Position numbers and translations under genes: made by a program
In this document: positions 26,428 to 36,097 of the stretch, one piece after another
Numbering within the stretch: the first letter of the stretch is position 1
Layout of the letters: every line of letters starts with the position of its first letter
Assembly (NCBI GenBank): GCA_014359885.1
Contig: JACIYN010000008.1
Location: 1-47,235 of the forward strand
Source of the DNA: Desulfacinum sp.
GTDB lineage: Bacteria; Desulfobacterota; Syntrophobacteria; Syntrophobacterales; DSM-9756
DNA: 47,235 nt
Direction: 5' to 3'
The notes under the pieces: generated by a model
Seen by the model: only the letters and a program-made list of their open reading frames with translations
Told to the model about the DNA's origin: nothing
Databases searched by the model: none

Positions 26428-26985
26428 ATGTCCCTTTCCTTGCAGCCCGCGTCATCTTCCATTCGCAGCACCACCGTCCTGGTGGTGCGAAGGGACGGCC
26501 GCGTGGTCATGGCCGGAGACGGCCAGGTGACCTTCGGCGACACGGTCATGAAGCACCAGGCCCGCAAGGTGCGCAAGATGTTCCACGGAAGCATCCTGGC
26601 GGGTTTCGCCGGCGCCACGGCCGACGCCTTTACCCTCTTCGAGCGCCTGGAGTCCAAGCTGGAGCAGTACAGCGGCAATCTGACCCGGGCCGCCGTGGAG
26701 CTGGCCAAGGACTGGAGAACGGACCGGGCGCTCCGGCGCCTGGAGGCGCTCCTTATTGCGGCGGACGCTTCCCAGACCCTCATCCTGAGCGGAACCGGGG
26801 ATGTGATCGAGCCGGACGAAGCGGTGGCCGCCGTGGGTTCCGGCGCCCCCTACGCCCTGGCGGCCGCCCGGGCCCTGATCGCCCACACCCCTATGGATGC
26901 ACGCCGCGTGGCCGAAGAATCCATGCGGATTGCCGCTTCCATCTGCATCTATACCAACGATGTCTTCACGCTGGAGGAGTTGTGA
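26428..26985 (+). CDS. hslV: HslUV protease catalytic subunit HslV
   Basis: Proteasome-like threonine peptidase, 185 aa, that forms a two-ring dodecamer with HslU caps. The active-site segment [21 protein letters not shown] begins only at residue 15: 14 residues ([14 protein letters not shown]) precede the expected catalytic Thr15. Many family members have just the initiator Met or a few residues there, so a longer propeptide must be removed for activity. GGAGGAAC lies 6 nt before ATG 26428, so this start is well supported. The stop is 4 nt before the hslU ATG. Confidence 0.95.
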   Translation: MSLSLQPASSSIRSTTVLVVRRDGRVVMAGDGQVTFGDTVMKHQARKVRKMFHGSILAGFAGATADAFTLFERLESKLEQYSGNLTRAAVELAKDWRTDRALRRLEALLIAADASQTLILSGTGDVIEPDEAVAAVGSGAPYALAAARALIAHTPMDARRVAEESMRIAASICIYTNDVFTLEEL

Positions 26986-26989
26986 TCCC

Positions 26990-28366
26990 ATGCAGCAACC
27001 GTTGACGCCGGCAGAGATCGTCCGGGAATTGGACAAGTTCATCATCGGTCAGAAGGAAGCCAAGCGCATGGTGGCCATCGCGCTTCGGAACCGATGGCGC
27101 CGCCAGCAGGTGCCCGAGCATCTGCGCGATGAGATCGCTCCCAAGAACATCATCATGATCGGGCCCACCGGCGTGGGAAAAACGGAGATCGCCCGCCGCC
27201 TGGCCCGCCTCGCCCAATCTCCGTTCCTCAAGGTGGAGGCGAGCAAGTTCACGGAGGTGGGCTATGTGGGGCGGGACGTGGAATCGATGATCCGGGACCT
27301 CACGGAACTGGCGGTCAACATGGTGCGCTCCGAGGAACTGGAAGCCGTACGATTGAAGGCCGAGGAACTGGCGGAAGAAAAGCTTCTGGACATTCTGCTT
27401 CCGCCCATGCGCCGCTCAGGCCCCGCTCAACCCCGCCAGCTGGAGGGGCCCGAGGCCCGGGCCGCCCAGGAAGAGGCCCAGAGGGCCGATGCCACCCGGG
27501 AGAAGCTCCGGAACCTCCTGCGCCAGGGCGCCCTGGACGACCGCTACGTGGAACTGGAAGTGGAAGACCGAAGCGTGCCCATGATCGACATCTTCGCCGG
27601 GGCCGGCATGGAGGAGATGGACTTCAATTTCCGCGAAATGCTCAGCTCCATGCTGCCCAAGCGCACTAAGCGGCGCAAGGTGAAGATCCCCGAAGCCAGG
27701 GAGCTTCTCATCGAACAGGAATCCCAGCGCCTCATCGACATGGAAAAGGTCATCAAGCAGGCCCTGGAACGGGTGGAACATTCCGGGATCATCTTCCTGG
27801 ACGAAATCGACAAGATCGCCGGCCGGGAAGGCACCCACGGCCCCGACGTTTCCCGGGAAGGCGTGCAGCGGGATCTTCTGCCCATCGTGGAGGGCTCCAC
27901 GGTGAACACCAAGTACGGCATGGTGAAAACGGATCACATCCTCTTCATCGCCAGCGGCGCCTTCCACGTGGCCAAGCCCTCGGACCTGATTCCCGAATTG
28001 CAAGGCCGATTCCCCATCCGAGTGGAACTGGATTCCCTCACCCGGGAGGATTTCGTTCGAATCCTCAAGGAGCCGGAAAACGCCCTTATCGCCCAATACA
28101 AGGCGCTGCTGGCCACCGAGGAGGTGGAGCTGGTCTTCGAGGACGAGGCCATCGAGGAGATCGCCCAGATCGCCTACGAGGTGAACTCCCGGGCGGAAAA
28201 CATCGGCGCCCGGCGCCTCCACACGGTCATGGAAAAGCTCCTTTCGGACGTCTCCTTCAACGCGCCGGACCTGAAGGGCCAGACCATACGGATCACCCGC
28301 CAATACGTGCGGGAAACCCTGAGCGAGATCATCAAGGACGAAGATCTGAGTCGCTACATTCTGTGA
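26990..28366 (+). CDS. hslU: HslUV protease ATPase subunit HslU
   Basis: AAA+ unfoldase, 458 aa, that unfolds substrates and opens HslV. Walker [10 protein letters not shown] lies near 58-66, the pore motif GYVGRDVE near 90, a long inserted I domain about 110-240, Walker [13 protein letters not shown] near 265-275, and the C-terminal end LSRYIL that inserts into HslV. GGAGGAG within the end of hslV serves as its ribosome site. It is 27 nt upstream of argB, so the protease pair may share a transcript with the arginine genes. Confidence 0.97.
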   Translation: MQQPLTPAEIVRELDKFIIGQKEAKRMVAIALRNRWRRQQVPEHLRDEIAPKNIIMIGPTGVGKTEIARRLARLAQSPFLKVEASKFTEVGYVGRDVESMIRDLTELAVNMVRSEELEAVRLKAEELAEEKLLDILLPPMRRSGPAQPRQLEGPEARAAQEEAQRADATREKLRNLLRQGALDDRYVELEVEDRSVPMIDIFAGAGMEEMDFNFREMLSSMLPKRTKRRKVKIPEARELLIEQESQRLIDMEKVIKQALERVEHSGIIFLDEIDKIAGREGTHGPDVSREGVQRDLLPIVEGSTVNTKYGMVKTDHILFIASGAFHVAKPSDLIPELQGRFPIRVELDSLTREDFVRILKEPENALIAQYKALLATEEVELVFEDEAIEEIAQIAYEVNSRAENIGARRLHTVMEKLLSDVSFNAPDLKGQTIRITRQYVRETLSEIIKDEDLSRYIL

Positions 28367-28393
28367 TACCCGTCCAACGCGAGGAGCTTTTCC

Positions 28394-29308
28394 ATGATGC
28401 GAGACACCGCCTCTTTGCTCATTGAAGCCCTACCCTACATCCGGCAGTTTTCCGGCAAGACCATCGTCATCAAGTACGGCGGCCATGCCATGAAGGACGA
28501 GGCCCTCAAGGAGAGCTTCGCCAAGGACGTGGTGCTCATGAAGTACATCGGAATCCACCCCGTGGTGGTGCACGGCGGCGGGCCCCAGATCGGGCGCATG
28601 CTGGAGCGGGTGGGCAAGAAGTCGGACTTTCGGGCCGGCATGCGGGTGACCGACGAAGACACCATGGACGTGGTGGAGATGGTGCTGGCCGGCAAGGTCA
28701 ACAAGGAGATCGTGGCGCTCATCAACCGCCATGGCGGACGCGCCATCGGGTTGAGCGGCAAGGATGGGCAGCTCATCGAGGCACGCAAAATGCACCTCTA
28801 CCGCTACCAGGGAGACGATCAACCCCCGGAGATCATCGACATCGGGCTGGTGGGCGAAGTGCGGCGGATCAACGTGGAGATCCTGAAGGTTTTGGAGCAA
28901 AGCCGGGTGATTCCGGTCATCGCCCCCGTGGGCGTGGGCCCTGATGGGGAGACCTACAACATCAACGCCGACCTGGTGGCCGGCAGCGTGGCCTCGGCGC
29001 TGAACGCCGAGAAGCTGCTTCTCATGACCGATGTGCCCGGCGTTCTCGATGGGGCCGGCCAGCTCATCTCGTCCATGACGGTGGCCGAAGCGGCGGACCT
29101 CATGCAGGACGAAACCCTCAAGGGCGGTATGATCCCCAAGGTCCAATGCGCCATCGATGCGGTCCAGGCCGGGGTGCGCAAGGTGGCCATCGTGGACGGG
29201 CGCATCCCCCACAGTGTGCTGCTGGAGCTCTTTACGGATTCGGGAATCGGAACGGAGATCGTGGGAACACGGCCCCGACGCCATGCGGGAGAAAGGACAC
29301 GGGGATGA
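28394..29308 (+). CDS. argB: Acetylglutamate kinase
   Basis: Phosphorylates N-acetyl-L-glutamate, second step of arginine synthesis. 304 aa. KYGGHAM near 28-34 is the ATP-phosphate loop, with [24 protein letters not shown] and a C-terminal [14 protein letters not shown]. The extended N-terminal helix ([25 protein letters not shown]) is the kind found in arginine-inhibited enzymes, so feedback control by arginine is likely (inference). GAGGAGC precedes ATG 28394. The stop overlaps the argD start (ATGA). Confidence 0.97.
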   Translation: MMRDTASLLIEALPYIRQFSGKTIVIKYGGHAMKDEALKESFAKDVVLMKYIGIHPVVVHGGGPQIGRMLERVGKKSDFRAGMRVTDEDTMDVVEMVLAGKVNKEIVALINRHGGRAIGLSGKDGQLIEARKMHLYRYQGDDQPPEIIDIGLVGEVRRINVEILKVLEQSRVIPVIAPVGVGPDGETYNINADLVAGSVASALNAEKLLLMTDVPGVLDGAGQLISSMTVAEAADLMQDETLKGGMIPKVQCAIDAVQAGVRKVAIVDGRIPHSVLLELFTDSGIGTEIVGTRPRRHAGERTRG

Positions 29309-30498
29309 ACGAACTCATGGAAATGTGCGAAAAGGTGGTTTGCAACACCTACGCCCGGTACCCGGTGGTTTTCGAACGGGGAGCCGGCTGCCGGCTCTGG
29401 GATACCGAAGGCAAGGAATACATGGATTTCCTGGCCGGCATCGCCGTTTGCAATCTGGGTCACAGCCATCCGGAAGTGGCCCGGGTGGTGTGCGAGCAGG
29501 CCCGGAAGCTGGTGCATGTGTCCAACCTCTTCTACACACGCCCCCAGGTGGAACTGGCCTCGGAACTCATCCGGCGATCCTTTGCGGACAAGGTCTTTTT
29601 CGCCAACAGCGGGGCGGAAGCCAACGAGGCGGCCATCAAGCTGGCCCGCAAATACAGCCGGGACAAGTACGGCCCCGGGCGGTTCCACATCATCACCATG
29701 AAGGATTCCTTCCACGGGCGCACCCTGGCCACCCTTTCCGCCACGGGGCAGGAGAAGGTCCACAAGGGTTTCGACCCGCTGGTGGAGGGATTTCGGTTCG
29801 TGCCCTACAATTCCGTGGAAGCCGTGGAACAGGCCGTCACGGAAAAGACCTGCGCCGTCCTGGTGGAGCCGATCCAGGGAGAGGGCGGCGTGAGGCCGGG
29901 CGACGCAAGCTACTTCCGGGCCCTGCGGGAGCTGTGCACGGCCAAGGATCTCCTGCTCATCTTCGACGAAGTGCAGACCGGCATGGGAAGGACCGGGAGC
30001 CTCTTCGCCTACGAGCAGCTGGGTGTGACTCCCGATGTGATGACGCTGGCCAAGGCGCTGGGCAACGGCCTTCCCATCGGAGCCATGCTGGCCACGGAAG
30101 AGGCGGCCCGAGCCTTCACGCCCGGGAGCCATGCCAGCACCTTCGGCGGCACGCCCCTTGTGACGGCCGCCTCCGCCAAGGTGCTGGAGATCATTTCCAA
30201 GGAGGACTTTCTGGCGGATGTCCGGGAAAAAGGCCGGTACTTCCTGGGACGCCTGCAGGATCTCCAGGCGAAACACCCCGACAAGATCCTCGACGCCCGA
30301 GGCCGGGGACTCATGCTGGGCCTGGAACTGAGCCGCCCGGGGAAAACCGTGGTGGATCGCTGCCTGGAACGGGGCTTTGTGATCAACTGCACCCATGACA
30401 CCGTCCTTCGGTTCGTGCCGCCGCTCATCGTGACCCGGGAAGAGATCGACCGTCTGGTGGAGACTCTGGACGCCGTCTTGAAGGAGTGGGAAGAATGA
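29305..30498 (+). CDS. argD: Acetylornithine aminotransferase
   Basis: PLP enzyme, 397 aa, converting N-acetylglutamate semialdehyde to N-acetylornithine; such enzymes may also accept succinyl-diaminopimelate precursors. Seen: [66 protein letters not shown] and [15 protein letters not shown], where the Lys of AKALGNG binds PLP. The start is set by the ATGA overlap with argB. Its own stop overlaps argF. argC and argJ are not in the window. Confidence 0.95.
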   Translation: MNELMEMCEKVVCNTYARYPVVFERGAGCRLWDTEGKEYMDFLAGIAVCNLGHSHPEVARVVCEQARKLVHVSNLFYTRPQVELASELIRRSFADKVFFANSGAEANEAAIKLARKYSRDKYGPGRFHIITMKDSFHGRTLATLSATGQEKVHKGFDPLVEGFRFVPYNSVEAVEQAVTEKTCAVLVEPIQGEGGVRPGDASYFRALRELCTAKDLLLIFDEVQTGMGRTGSLFAYEQLGVTPDVMTLAKALGNGLPIGAMLATEEAARAFTPGSHASTFGGTPLVTAASAKVLEIISKEDFLADVREKGRYFLGRLQDLQAKHPDKILDARGRGLMLGLELSRPGKTVVDRCLERGFVINCTHDTVLRFVPPLIVTREEIDRLVETLDAVLKEWEE

Positions 30499-31418
30499 AA
30501 AGGGACTTTTTGAGCCTCTGGGATGTGAACGCCGATGAGTTGAACCACCTTCTGGACCTGGCCGGGCGACTCAAGGCGGACTGGGCCGCCGGGACCCTTC
30601 GGCCGGTTCTGCAGCAGAAGACCCTGGGAATGATCTTCTCCAAGCCTTCCACCCGAACCCGGGTCTCCTTCGAAGCCGCCATGCATCGCCTGGGAGGCAA
30701 CTGCACGTTCATGAGCGTCCAGGACACCCAGATTTCCCGCGCGGAGCCCCTTTCCGACACCGCCCGCGTGCTGTCCCGGTATCTCGATGCGCTGGTGGTG
30801 CGCACCTATGCCCAGGAAGAAGTGGAAACCCTGGCCCAATACGCTTCCATCCCCGTGATCAACGGGTTGACGGACCTTTATCATCCGTGTCAGGTCCTGA
30901 GTGATCTGTTGACCGTCCGCGAAAAGAGGGGCTCCCTGGACGGCATGGTGGTGGCCTGGATCGGGGACGGCAACAACATGGCCCATTCCTGGATCAACGC
31001 CTCCGCACGCCTCGGTTTTCGCCTGAACATCGCTTGCCCGGAAGGGTACTGGCCCAGCGCCCGGGTGATCGAGCGCGCCCGGACGGAAGGAGCGGCCCCG
31101 ATCCGGCTCTTCGACGATCCCCGGAAGGCCGTGGAAGAAGCCGATGTGATCAACACGGACGTCTGGGCCAGCATGGGCCAGGAATCGGAAGCCGCAACCC
31201 GGCGATCGGTCTTTCAGCCCTTTCAGGTCAACCGGGAGCTCCTCCGATACGCCCCAAGCCATGCCATGGTGCTCCATTGTCTGCCGGCCCACCGCGGAGA
31301 GGAGATCACGGAAGAGGTTCTCGAGGGGCCGCAGTCGGTGGTCTTCGACCAGGCGGAAAACCGCCTGCACGCTCAGGCCGCCCTGCTCTATTGGCTTCTG
31401 GTGGAGACAACGGCGTAA
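30495..31418 (+). CDS. argF: Ornithine carbamoyltransferase
   Basis: Makes citrulline from ornithine and carbamoyl phosphate. 307 aa. The carbamoyl-phosphate site STRTR (52-56), the HPCQ motif (130-133), WIGDGNNMAHSWI, and the HCLPAHRGEE loop with the catalytic Cys are all present. AAGGAG lies about 10 nt upstream, inside the end of argD, with an ATGA overlap. Next downstream is a 266-nt spacer with repeats, then argG. Confidence 0.97.
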   Translation: MKRDFLSLWDVNADELNHLLDLAGRLKADWAAGTLRPVLQQKTLGMIFSKPSTRTRVSFEAAMHRLGGNCTFMSVQDTQISRAEPLSDTARVLSRYLDALVVRTYAQEEVETLAQYASIPVINGLTDLYHPCQVLSDLLTVREKRGSLDGMVVAWIGDGNNMAHSWINASARLGFRLNIACPEGYWPSARVIERARTEGAAPIRLFDDPRKAVEEADVINTDVWASMGQESEAATRRSVFQPFQVNRELLRYAPSHAMVLHCLPAHRGEEITEEVLEGPQSVVFDQAENRLHAQAALLYWLLVETTA

Positions 31419-31424
31419 CCCCAT

Positions 31425-31545
31425 CCAGTGATGGGAAATGCCCCATGGCCTACCCGGTGCCCCAAGGCTCTTGTGCAGCCCTGAAGGGCTGGGCTACGAA
31501 GAAAGCGCTCATCTCCGGCGTTCTTGGACAAGCTCTCCGTCAGCC
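31425..31545 (+). repeat. Dispersed repeat C, copy 1 (argF-argG spacer)
   Basis: Contains GATGGGAAAT and CCATGGCCTACCC, then the palindrome CAGCCCTGAAGGGCTG (31476-31491), GGGCTACGA, AGCGCTCAT and a boundary motif GTTCTTGGACAAGCTCT. The same order recurs at 41640-41790 and, more weakly, at 33225-33345. Confidence 0.75.
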
Positions 31546-31684
31546 CATGGGCGAAAGGCGGTGAACATCTGGCGCCCGCGCGGATCCGCTTGCCAAAACG
31601 GGCGGCCATCCGCTACAGTCACGCTTTTCCATCACCGTTATGGATCGTTTGGAACCTGGGAACCGCGAGGAGAAACGAAAGATC

Positions 31685-32896
31685 ATGGACGTCAAGAAAG
31701 TGGTTTTGGCCTATTCGGGCGGATTGGACACTTCCATCATCCTCAAGTGGCTCATCGAGACGTACCGGTGCGAGGTGGTGGCCTTCGCCGCCGATCTGGG
31801 ACAGGGAGAAGACCTGAGCGGCATCGAGGAAAAGGCCCTGCAAACCGGCGCCGTCAAAGCCCGGGTGGAAGACCTCAAGGAGGAATTCGTTCGGGATTTC
31901 GTCTTTCCCGCCTTCCGGGCCAACGTCATCTACGAAGGCCAGTACCTGTTGGGTACGTCCATCGCCCGGCCGCTCATCGCGAAAAAACAGGTGGAAATCG
32001 CCCGGGAGGAAGGTGCGGATGCGGTGAGCCACGGCGCCACCGGCAAAGGCAACGATCAGGTGCGCTTTGAACTGACCTATATGGCCCTGAACCCTTCGCT
32101 CAAGGTGATCGCCCCCTGGCGTGAATGGAATCTCAAGTCGCGGCAAGCCCTGCTGGATTTCGCCCAACGGCACGGCATTCCCGTCCCGGTGACCAAGGAA
32201 AAGCCCTATAGCTGCGATGCCAATCTGCTGCACATCAGCTACGAAGGCGGGATCCTGGAAGATCCCTGGAACGAGCCGGACCCGTCCATGTTCACCCTGA
32301 CCGTGGATCCCGAAAAGGCACCGGACAGGCCGGAAACCATCGAAATCGACTTCGAAAGAGGTGATCCCGTGGCCGTGAACGGGGAGCGGCTCAGCCCGGC
32401 TGCGCTCTTGGCACGGCTGAACGAGATCGGAGGCCGACACGGGGTGGGACGGGCCGACGTGGTGGAAAGCCGCTTCGTGGGCATGAAATCCCGGGGCGTG
32501 TACGAAACCCCCGGCGGCACCATCCTTCGCATCGCCCACCGCGCCATGGAATCCATCACCATGGACCGGGAAGTGATGTTCCTGCGCGATTCCCTCATTC
32601 CCCAATACGCCAAGCTCATTTACAATGGATTCTGGTATGCGCCGGAACGCGTCGCCTTGCAGAGCCTCATCGACACCTCCCAACAGACCGTTTCCGGGAC
32701 CGTGCGGGTCAAGGTCTACAAGGGCCACTGCATGGTTACCGGCCGGAAGTCGGATCAGTCCTTGTACGATCCCGACATGGCCACGTTCGAGGAGGACAAT
32801 GTCTACGAGCAGAGCGACGCCACCGGCTTCATCCGGCTGCAGGGGCTGCGCCTGCGCATTCAATCCCTGATCCGCGAGCGTCGGAAGAAGTCGTGA
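31685..32896 (+). CDS. argG: Argininosuccinate synthase
   Basis: Joins citrulline and aspartate using ATP. 403 aa. The P-loop [10 protein letters not shown] lies near residues 9-18, followed by [17 protein letters not shown] and the citrulline/aspartate segments [13 protein letters not shown] and [22 protein letters not shown] 31685 gives the normal family N-terminus ([13 protein letters not shown]); no strong ribosome site is seen. Repeats before and after it mean that argF, argG and argH may not be one tight operon. Confidence 0.97.
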   Translation: MDVKKVVLAYSGGLDTSIILKWLIETYRCEVVAFAADLGQGEDLSGIEEKALQTGAVKARVEDLKEEFVRDFVFPAFRANVIYEGQYLLGTSIARPLIAKKQVEIAREEGADAVSHGATGKGNDQVRFELTYMALNPSLKVIAPWREWNLKSRQALLDFAQRHGIPVPVTKEKPYSCDANLLHISYEGGILEDPWNEPDPSMFTLTVDPEKAPDRPETIEIDFERGDPVAVNGERLSPAALLARLNEIGGRHGVGRADVVESRFVGMKSRGVYETPGGTILRIAHRAMESITMDREVMFLRDSLIPQYAKLIYNGFWYAPERVALQSLIDTSQQTVSGTVRVKVYKGHCMVTGRKSDQSLYDPDMATFEEDNVYEQSDATGFIRLQGLRLRIQSLIRERRKKS

Positions 32897-33435
32897 TCCC
32901 CGCGCGATTACCGGGCGGGGGTGACCCCACCCGGCCCAGGGGGTCAATGGGTTAGGAAGCTGTCCGAGAACTCCGCAAACCGTCAGTCCCGCGTAAGCGG
33001 GAGTCCATAAGTTGCCGGAAATCCTGGATCCCCGCTTTCGCGGGGATGACGAATGGGCGTTGAACGGCACAAATTTTCCGTTGTCGGACAAGCTCCTGGG
33101 AGCGCGGGCCTCCGGCCCGCACGAAAAGCGGGCGAGACGCCCGCGCTCCCAGGAACACAGCGTTCTCGGACAGGCTCTTAGCTGGCGGTTTGAAACACAG
33201 GAACCAGGATGGGGGCTTCAACGCCGCCACAAAGGGCCATGGGAAGCCCGGAAAGAACGGGCGGCGGCTGATGGCTTGCCCGACGAACGGGGGCCTTTGG
33301 CAGCCCTGAAAGCTGCGCTAGACAAAAGCGATGCCCCCCCGGGCGGCATCGGAGCAGATCCTGAGTCCCTGTCAGCATTCGGACTTTTTCAACAGAATTG
33401 AAGACCCGTCGTCCCGCACCCAGGAGTCGTCATCC
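32897..33435. repeat. argG-argH spacer: MITE-like element and repeats
   Basis: 539 nt without a gene. A repeat block at 32951-33181 has inverted ends: GCTGTCCGAGAAC at the left pairs with GTTCTCGGACAG (33162-33173) at the right. Inside lie CCCGCGTAAGCGGG, the hairpin ATCCCCGC-TTTC-GCGGGGAT (33028-33047), another end-like TTGTCGGACAAGCTC, and a 59-nt structure with perfect 15-bp arms CCTGGGAGCGCGGGC (33095-33109) and its complement (33139-33153). 33225-33345 is a weak copy of repeat C. Confidence 0.8.
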
Positions 33436-34854
33436 ATGTCGGAAAAGCTTTGGCAAGGCCGGTTTGAACAGCCGACGGACAAGATGGTGGAAGAATACAC
33501 GGCCTCCATCCATTTCGATTCGCGCCTCTACCGTTACGACATCGAAGGAAGCATCGCCCACTGCCGGATGCTGGCAGACTGCGGCATCATCTCCCACGAA
33601 GAGGCATCCCAGATCGTCCAGGGCTTGGGGGAGATCCTGCGGGAAATCGAACGCGGGGAATTGACCCTCGAGTCCTCCCAGGAAGACATCCACATGGCCG
33701 TGGAGCAGCGGCTCATGCAAAAGATCGGCGAGGTGGGAGGAAAGCTCCACACGGCCCGCAGCCGCAACGACCAGATCGCCCTGGACACTCGTCTCTACAT
33801 GCGGGACGTCCTGCTTCAATGCCGGCGACTGCTGCTGGAGGTGATGACCGGCCTCACCGACCTGGCGGAAAAGCACCTGCACGTCATTCTGCCGGGCTTC
33901 ACCCATCTTCAGCATGCCCAGCCGGTACTCCTGGCCCACCATCTCATGGCCTACTGTGAGATGTTTTCGCGGGACGAAGAACGCATGGCCCAGTGCTATG
34001 GCCGCACCAACGTGTTGCCCCTGGGAAGCGCCGCGCTGGCCGGAACCACCTTTCCCATCGATATGGAACGAACCGCCCGCTATCTGGGGTTTCCGCGTGT
34101 CATACGAAACAGCATGGACGCCGTAAGCGACCGCGACTACCTCATCGAATTCTGTGCGGCGGCGGCTCTGACCATGATGCACGTGAGTCGGTTGTCCGAA
34201 GAGCTGGTGCTGTGGACGACACCGGAATTCGATTTCGTGGAAATCAGCGACGCCTTCTGCACGGGCTCCAGCATCATGCCGCAGAAGAAAAATCCGGACG
34301 TACCGGAGCTCATGCGCGGAAAGACCGGTCGGGTCTACGGCAACCTCATGGCCCTGCTCACCCTGACCAAGGGTCTGCCTCTCACCTATAACCGCGATCT
34401 ACAGGAAGACAAGGAACCCGTCTTCGATACGGCCGATACGCTGCTGGCCACCTTGGCGGTGCTGAACAAGATGTTGCCCGCCCTTCGGTTCCATGAGGAA
34501 AAGATGGCCAAGGCCGCCGCCCAGAGTTTTGCGTTGGCCACCGACGTGGCCGATTATCTCGTGCTCAAGGGGGTTCCTTTTCGAAAGGCCCATCATGTGG
34601 TGGGTCAGCTGGTCAGCTACTGCATCCGGGAGGGCAAGGACCTTTCGGAATGCACCCTGGAAGAGTTCAAGAAGTTTCACAAGTCCCTGGAAGAGGACAT
34701 CTTCGAGCTTCTGGACATTCGTGCTGCCGTGGACCGGCGCCGCTCCCTGGGCGGCACCTCCACCGAAAGGGTCCGGGAGGCCGTGGAGTCTATGCGAGCG
34801 GAGATCGGGGTTCGAACCAAGGCCGTGGAACGGGACGTTCCGGCCGTACCCTGA
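33436..34854 (+). CDS. argH: Argininosuccinate lyase
   Basis: Splits argininosuccinate to arginine and fumarate, last step of the pathway. 472 aa. Signature GSSIMPQKKNPDVPELMRGK near residues 276-295 carries the mobile catalytic loop Ser. HTARSRNDQIALDTRL and GFTHLQHAQPVLLAHH are also family hallmarks. ATG 33436 yields the usual MSEKLWQGRF start. TGA is followed in frame directly by TAG, a double stop. Confidence 0.97.
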   Translation: MSEKLWQGRFEQPTDKMVEEYTASIHFDSRLYRYDIEGSIAHCRMLADCGIISHEEASQIVQGLGEILREIERGELTLESSQEDIHMAVEQRLMQKIGEVGGKLHTARSRNDQIALDTRLYMRDVLLQCRRLLLEVMTGLTDLAEKHLHVILPGFTHLQHAQPVLLAHHLMAYCEMFSRDEERMAQCYGRTNVLPLGSAALAGTTFPIDMERTARYLGFPRVIRNSMDAVSDRDYLIEFCAAAALTMMHVSRLSEELVLWTTPEFDFVEISDAFCTGSSIMPQKKNPDVPELMRGKTGRVYGNLMALLTLTKGLPLTYNRDLQEDKEPVFDTADTLLATLAVLNKMLPALRFHEEKMAKAAAQSFALATDVADYLVLKGVPFRKAHHVVGQLVSYCIREGKDLSECTLEEFKKFHKSLEEDIFELLDIRAAVDRRRSLGGTSTERVREAVESMRAEIGVRTKAVERDVPAVP

Positions 34855-34962
34855 TAGGACGAAGAACCTCCGATGAAGGCGCCTAAGCGCCCATGAAAAT
34901 GAGCGGGAAGCGAGAGCGATCAACCAGTCTCGAGCGCGAAGAAGGGAAATCAAGGCCTGTCC

Positions 34963-36063
34963 ATGATCAGTAAAATACGGAATATGGGAATCTGGTCCTT
35001 TCGATGCCGGGGTGGCACGGCGGGTGTCGCCACGTTGCTGTGCCTGGTGGCCCTCACGGCATTGGCGTCGTGCGGAAGAAAGACCCCGCCCAAACCGGTG
35101 ACCCCGGAGGCTCCACCGCGGGTGACGAACATTCAGGCGGACGTGGAGGGTCAAACAGTCGAGCTTCGCTGGGAAATTCCCGACCGCCTCCGAAAGACCC
35201 CTCCCGGTGAATACACCTTTGTGGTGCAGCGCGAGGAGACCGACGCGGCAGCGGCCGAATGCGCCGAATGCCCACCCGCCAATGTACGATCCCTGGTCCG
35301 GATCGATCCCGCCGGTGCGGGCCCTTGGCACGTGGAGGATTCCTGGATAACCTGGAAGGACACGCTATCGGAAGGGGCGACTGCACTTCGATACTGGATC
35401 GGCATCCTCGGCCCGGAAGAATCGATCATTTCCCTTTCGTCTCCCGTGCGGATCCTGATGCGCGAACCCCCGGCTGCGCTCAAGAACGTGCGGGGGGCGG
35501 CGGAACCCCGGGGAATCCTGGTCCGATGGGAGGCCCCCTCCGGCAAGCAAGCCCCCGGGGAGACCTCCACCCGTTTTTCCGTGGAAAGGCGCGAGGCGGG
35601 AGGATCCTGGGAGCCGGCCTCCCCGGAACCCATTCAGGGAAACAGCTTTCTCGATACCGGTGTGCTTCCGGAGGGCATGTATGAATACCGCGTCCGCCCC
35701 TTCGTGACGGTGCTGGACGCCCGAATCCACGGGCCCTGGACCCCATCCGAGCCCGTGAAGGCTCCCCCGAAGATCACCCCTCCGCCTCCCGAATCGGTGT
35801 GGGCCATTCCCACGGAGAAGGCCCTGGAAATTTACTGGACGGAGTCCCTGGTGCCCGTGGAAGGCTATCATGTTTACCGAAAGGACGGCGAAACCATCAC
35901 CAGGCTGACGGTTGCCCCCATCGCCGCCCCTCCGTATGCGGACACCAAAGCTCAGCCCAACAAGGTCTACCTTTACGCCGTCTCGGCGGTCAGCGCCGAT
36001 GCTCCCCATCGGGAAGGGCTGTTGTCCAAGTGGTTCGAAGTCCGAAACGTGCGGTTCCAGTAG
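34963..36063 (+). CDS. Fn3-type lipoprotein upstream of lysA (LptM-like N-terminus)
   Basis: 366 aa. A signal peptide ends in a lipobox LASC with Cys37, and the mature protein starts CGRKTPPKPVTPEAPPRV. Two or three fibronectin-III-like domains follow (about 50-150, 160-265, 270-366), rich in W and Y turns such as VEGYHVYRKDG. The position just before lysA-dapF and the CG-K-P-rich start recall LptM (YifL), the small lipoprotein before lysA in gammaproteobacteria; the Fn3 part is extra. Function is unknown. It ends in TAG, 34 nt before lysA. Confidence 0.75.
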   Translation: MISKIRNMGIWSFRCRGGTAGVATLLCLVALTALASCGRKTPPKPVTPEAPPRVTNIQADVEGQTVELRWEIPDRLRKTPPGEYTFVVQREETDAAAAECAECPPANVRSLVRIDPAGAGPWHVEDSWITWKDTLSEGATALRYWIGILGPEESIISLSSPVRILMREPPAALKNVRGAAEPRGILVRWEAPSGKQAPGETSTRFSVERREAGGSWEPASPEPIQGNSFLDTGVLPEGMYEYRVRPFVTVLDARIHGPWTPSEPVKAPPKITPPPPESVWAIPTEKALEIYWTESLVPVEGYHVYRKDGETITRLTVAPIAAPPYADTKAQPNKVYLYAVSAVSADAPHREGLLSKWFEVRNVRFQ

Positions 36064-36097
36064 ATTGGGAAGGTTTCGGGGAGTTTAAGGAGAAGAC

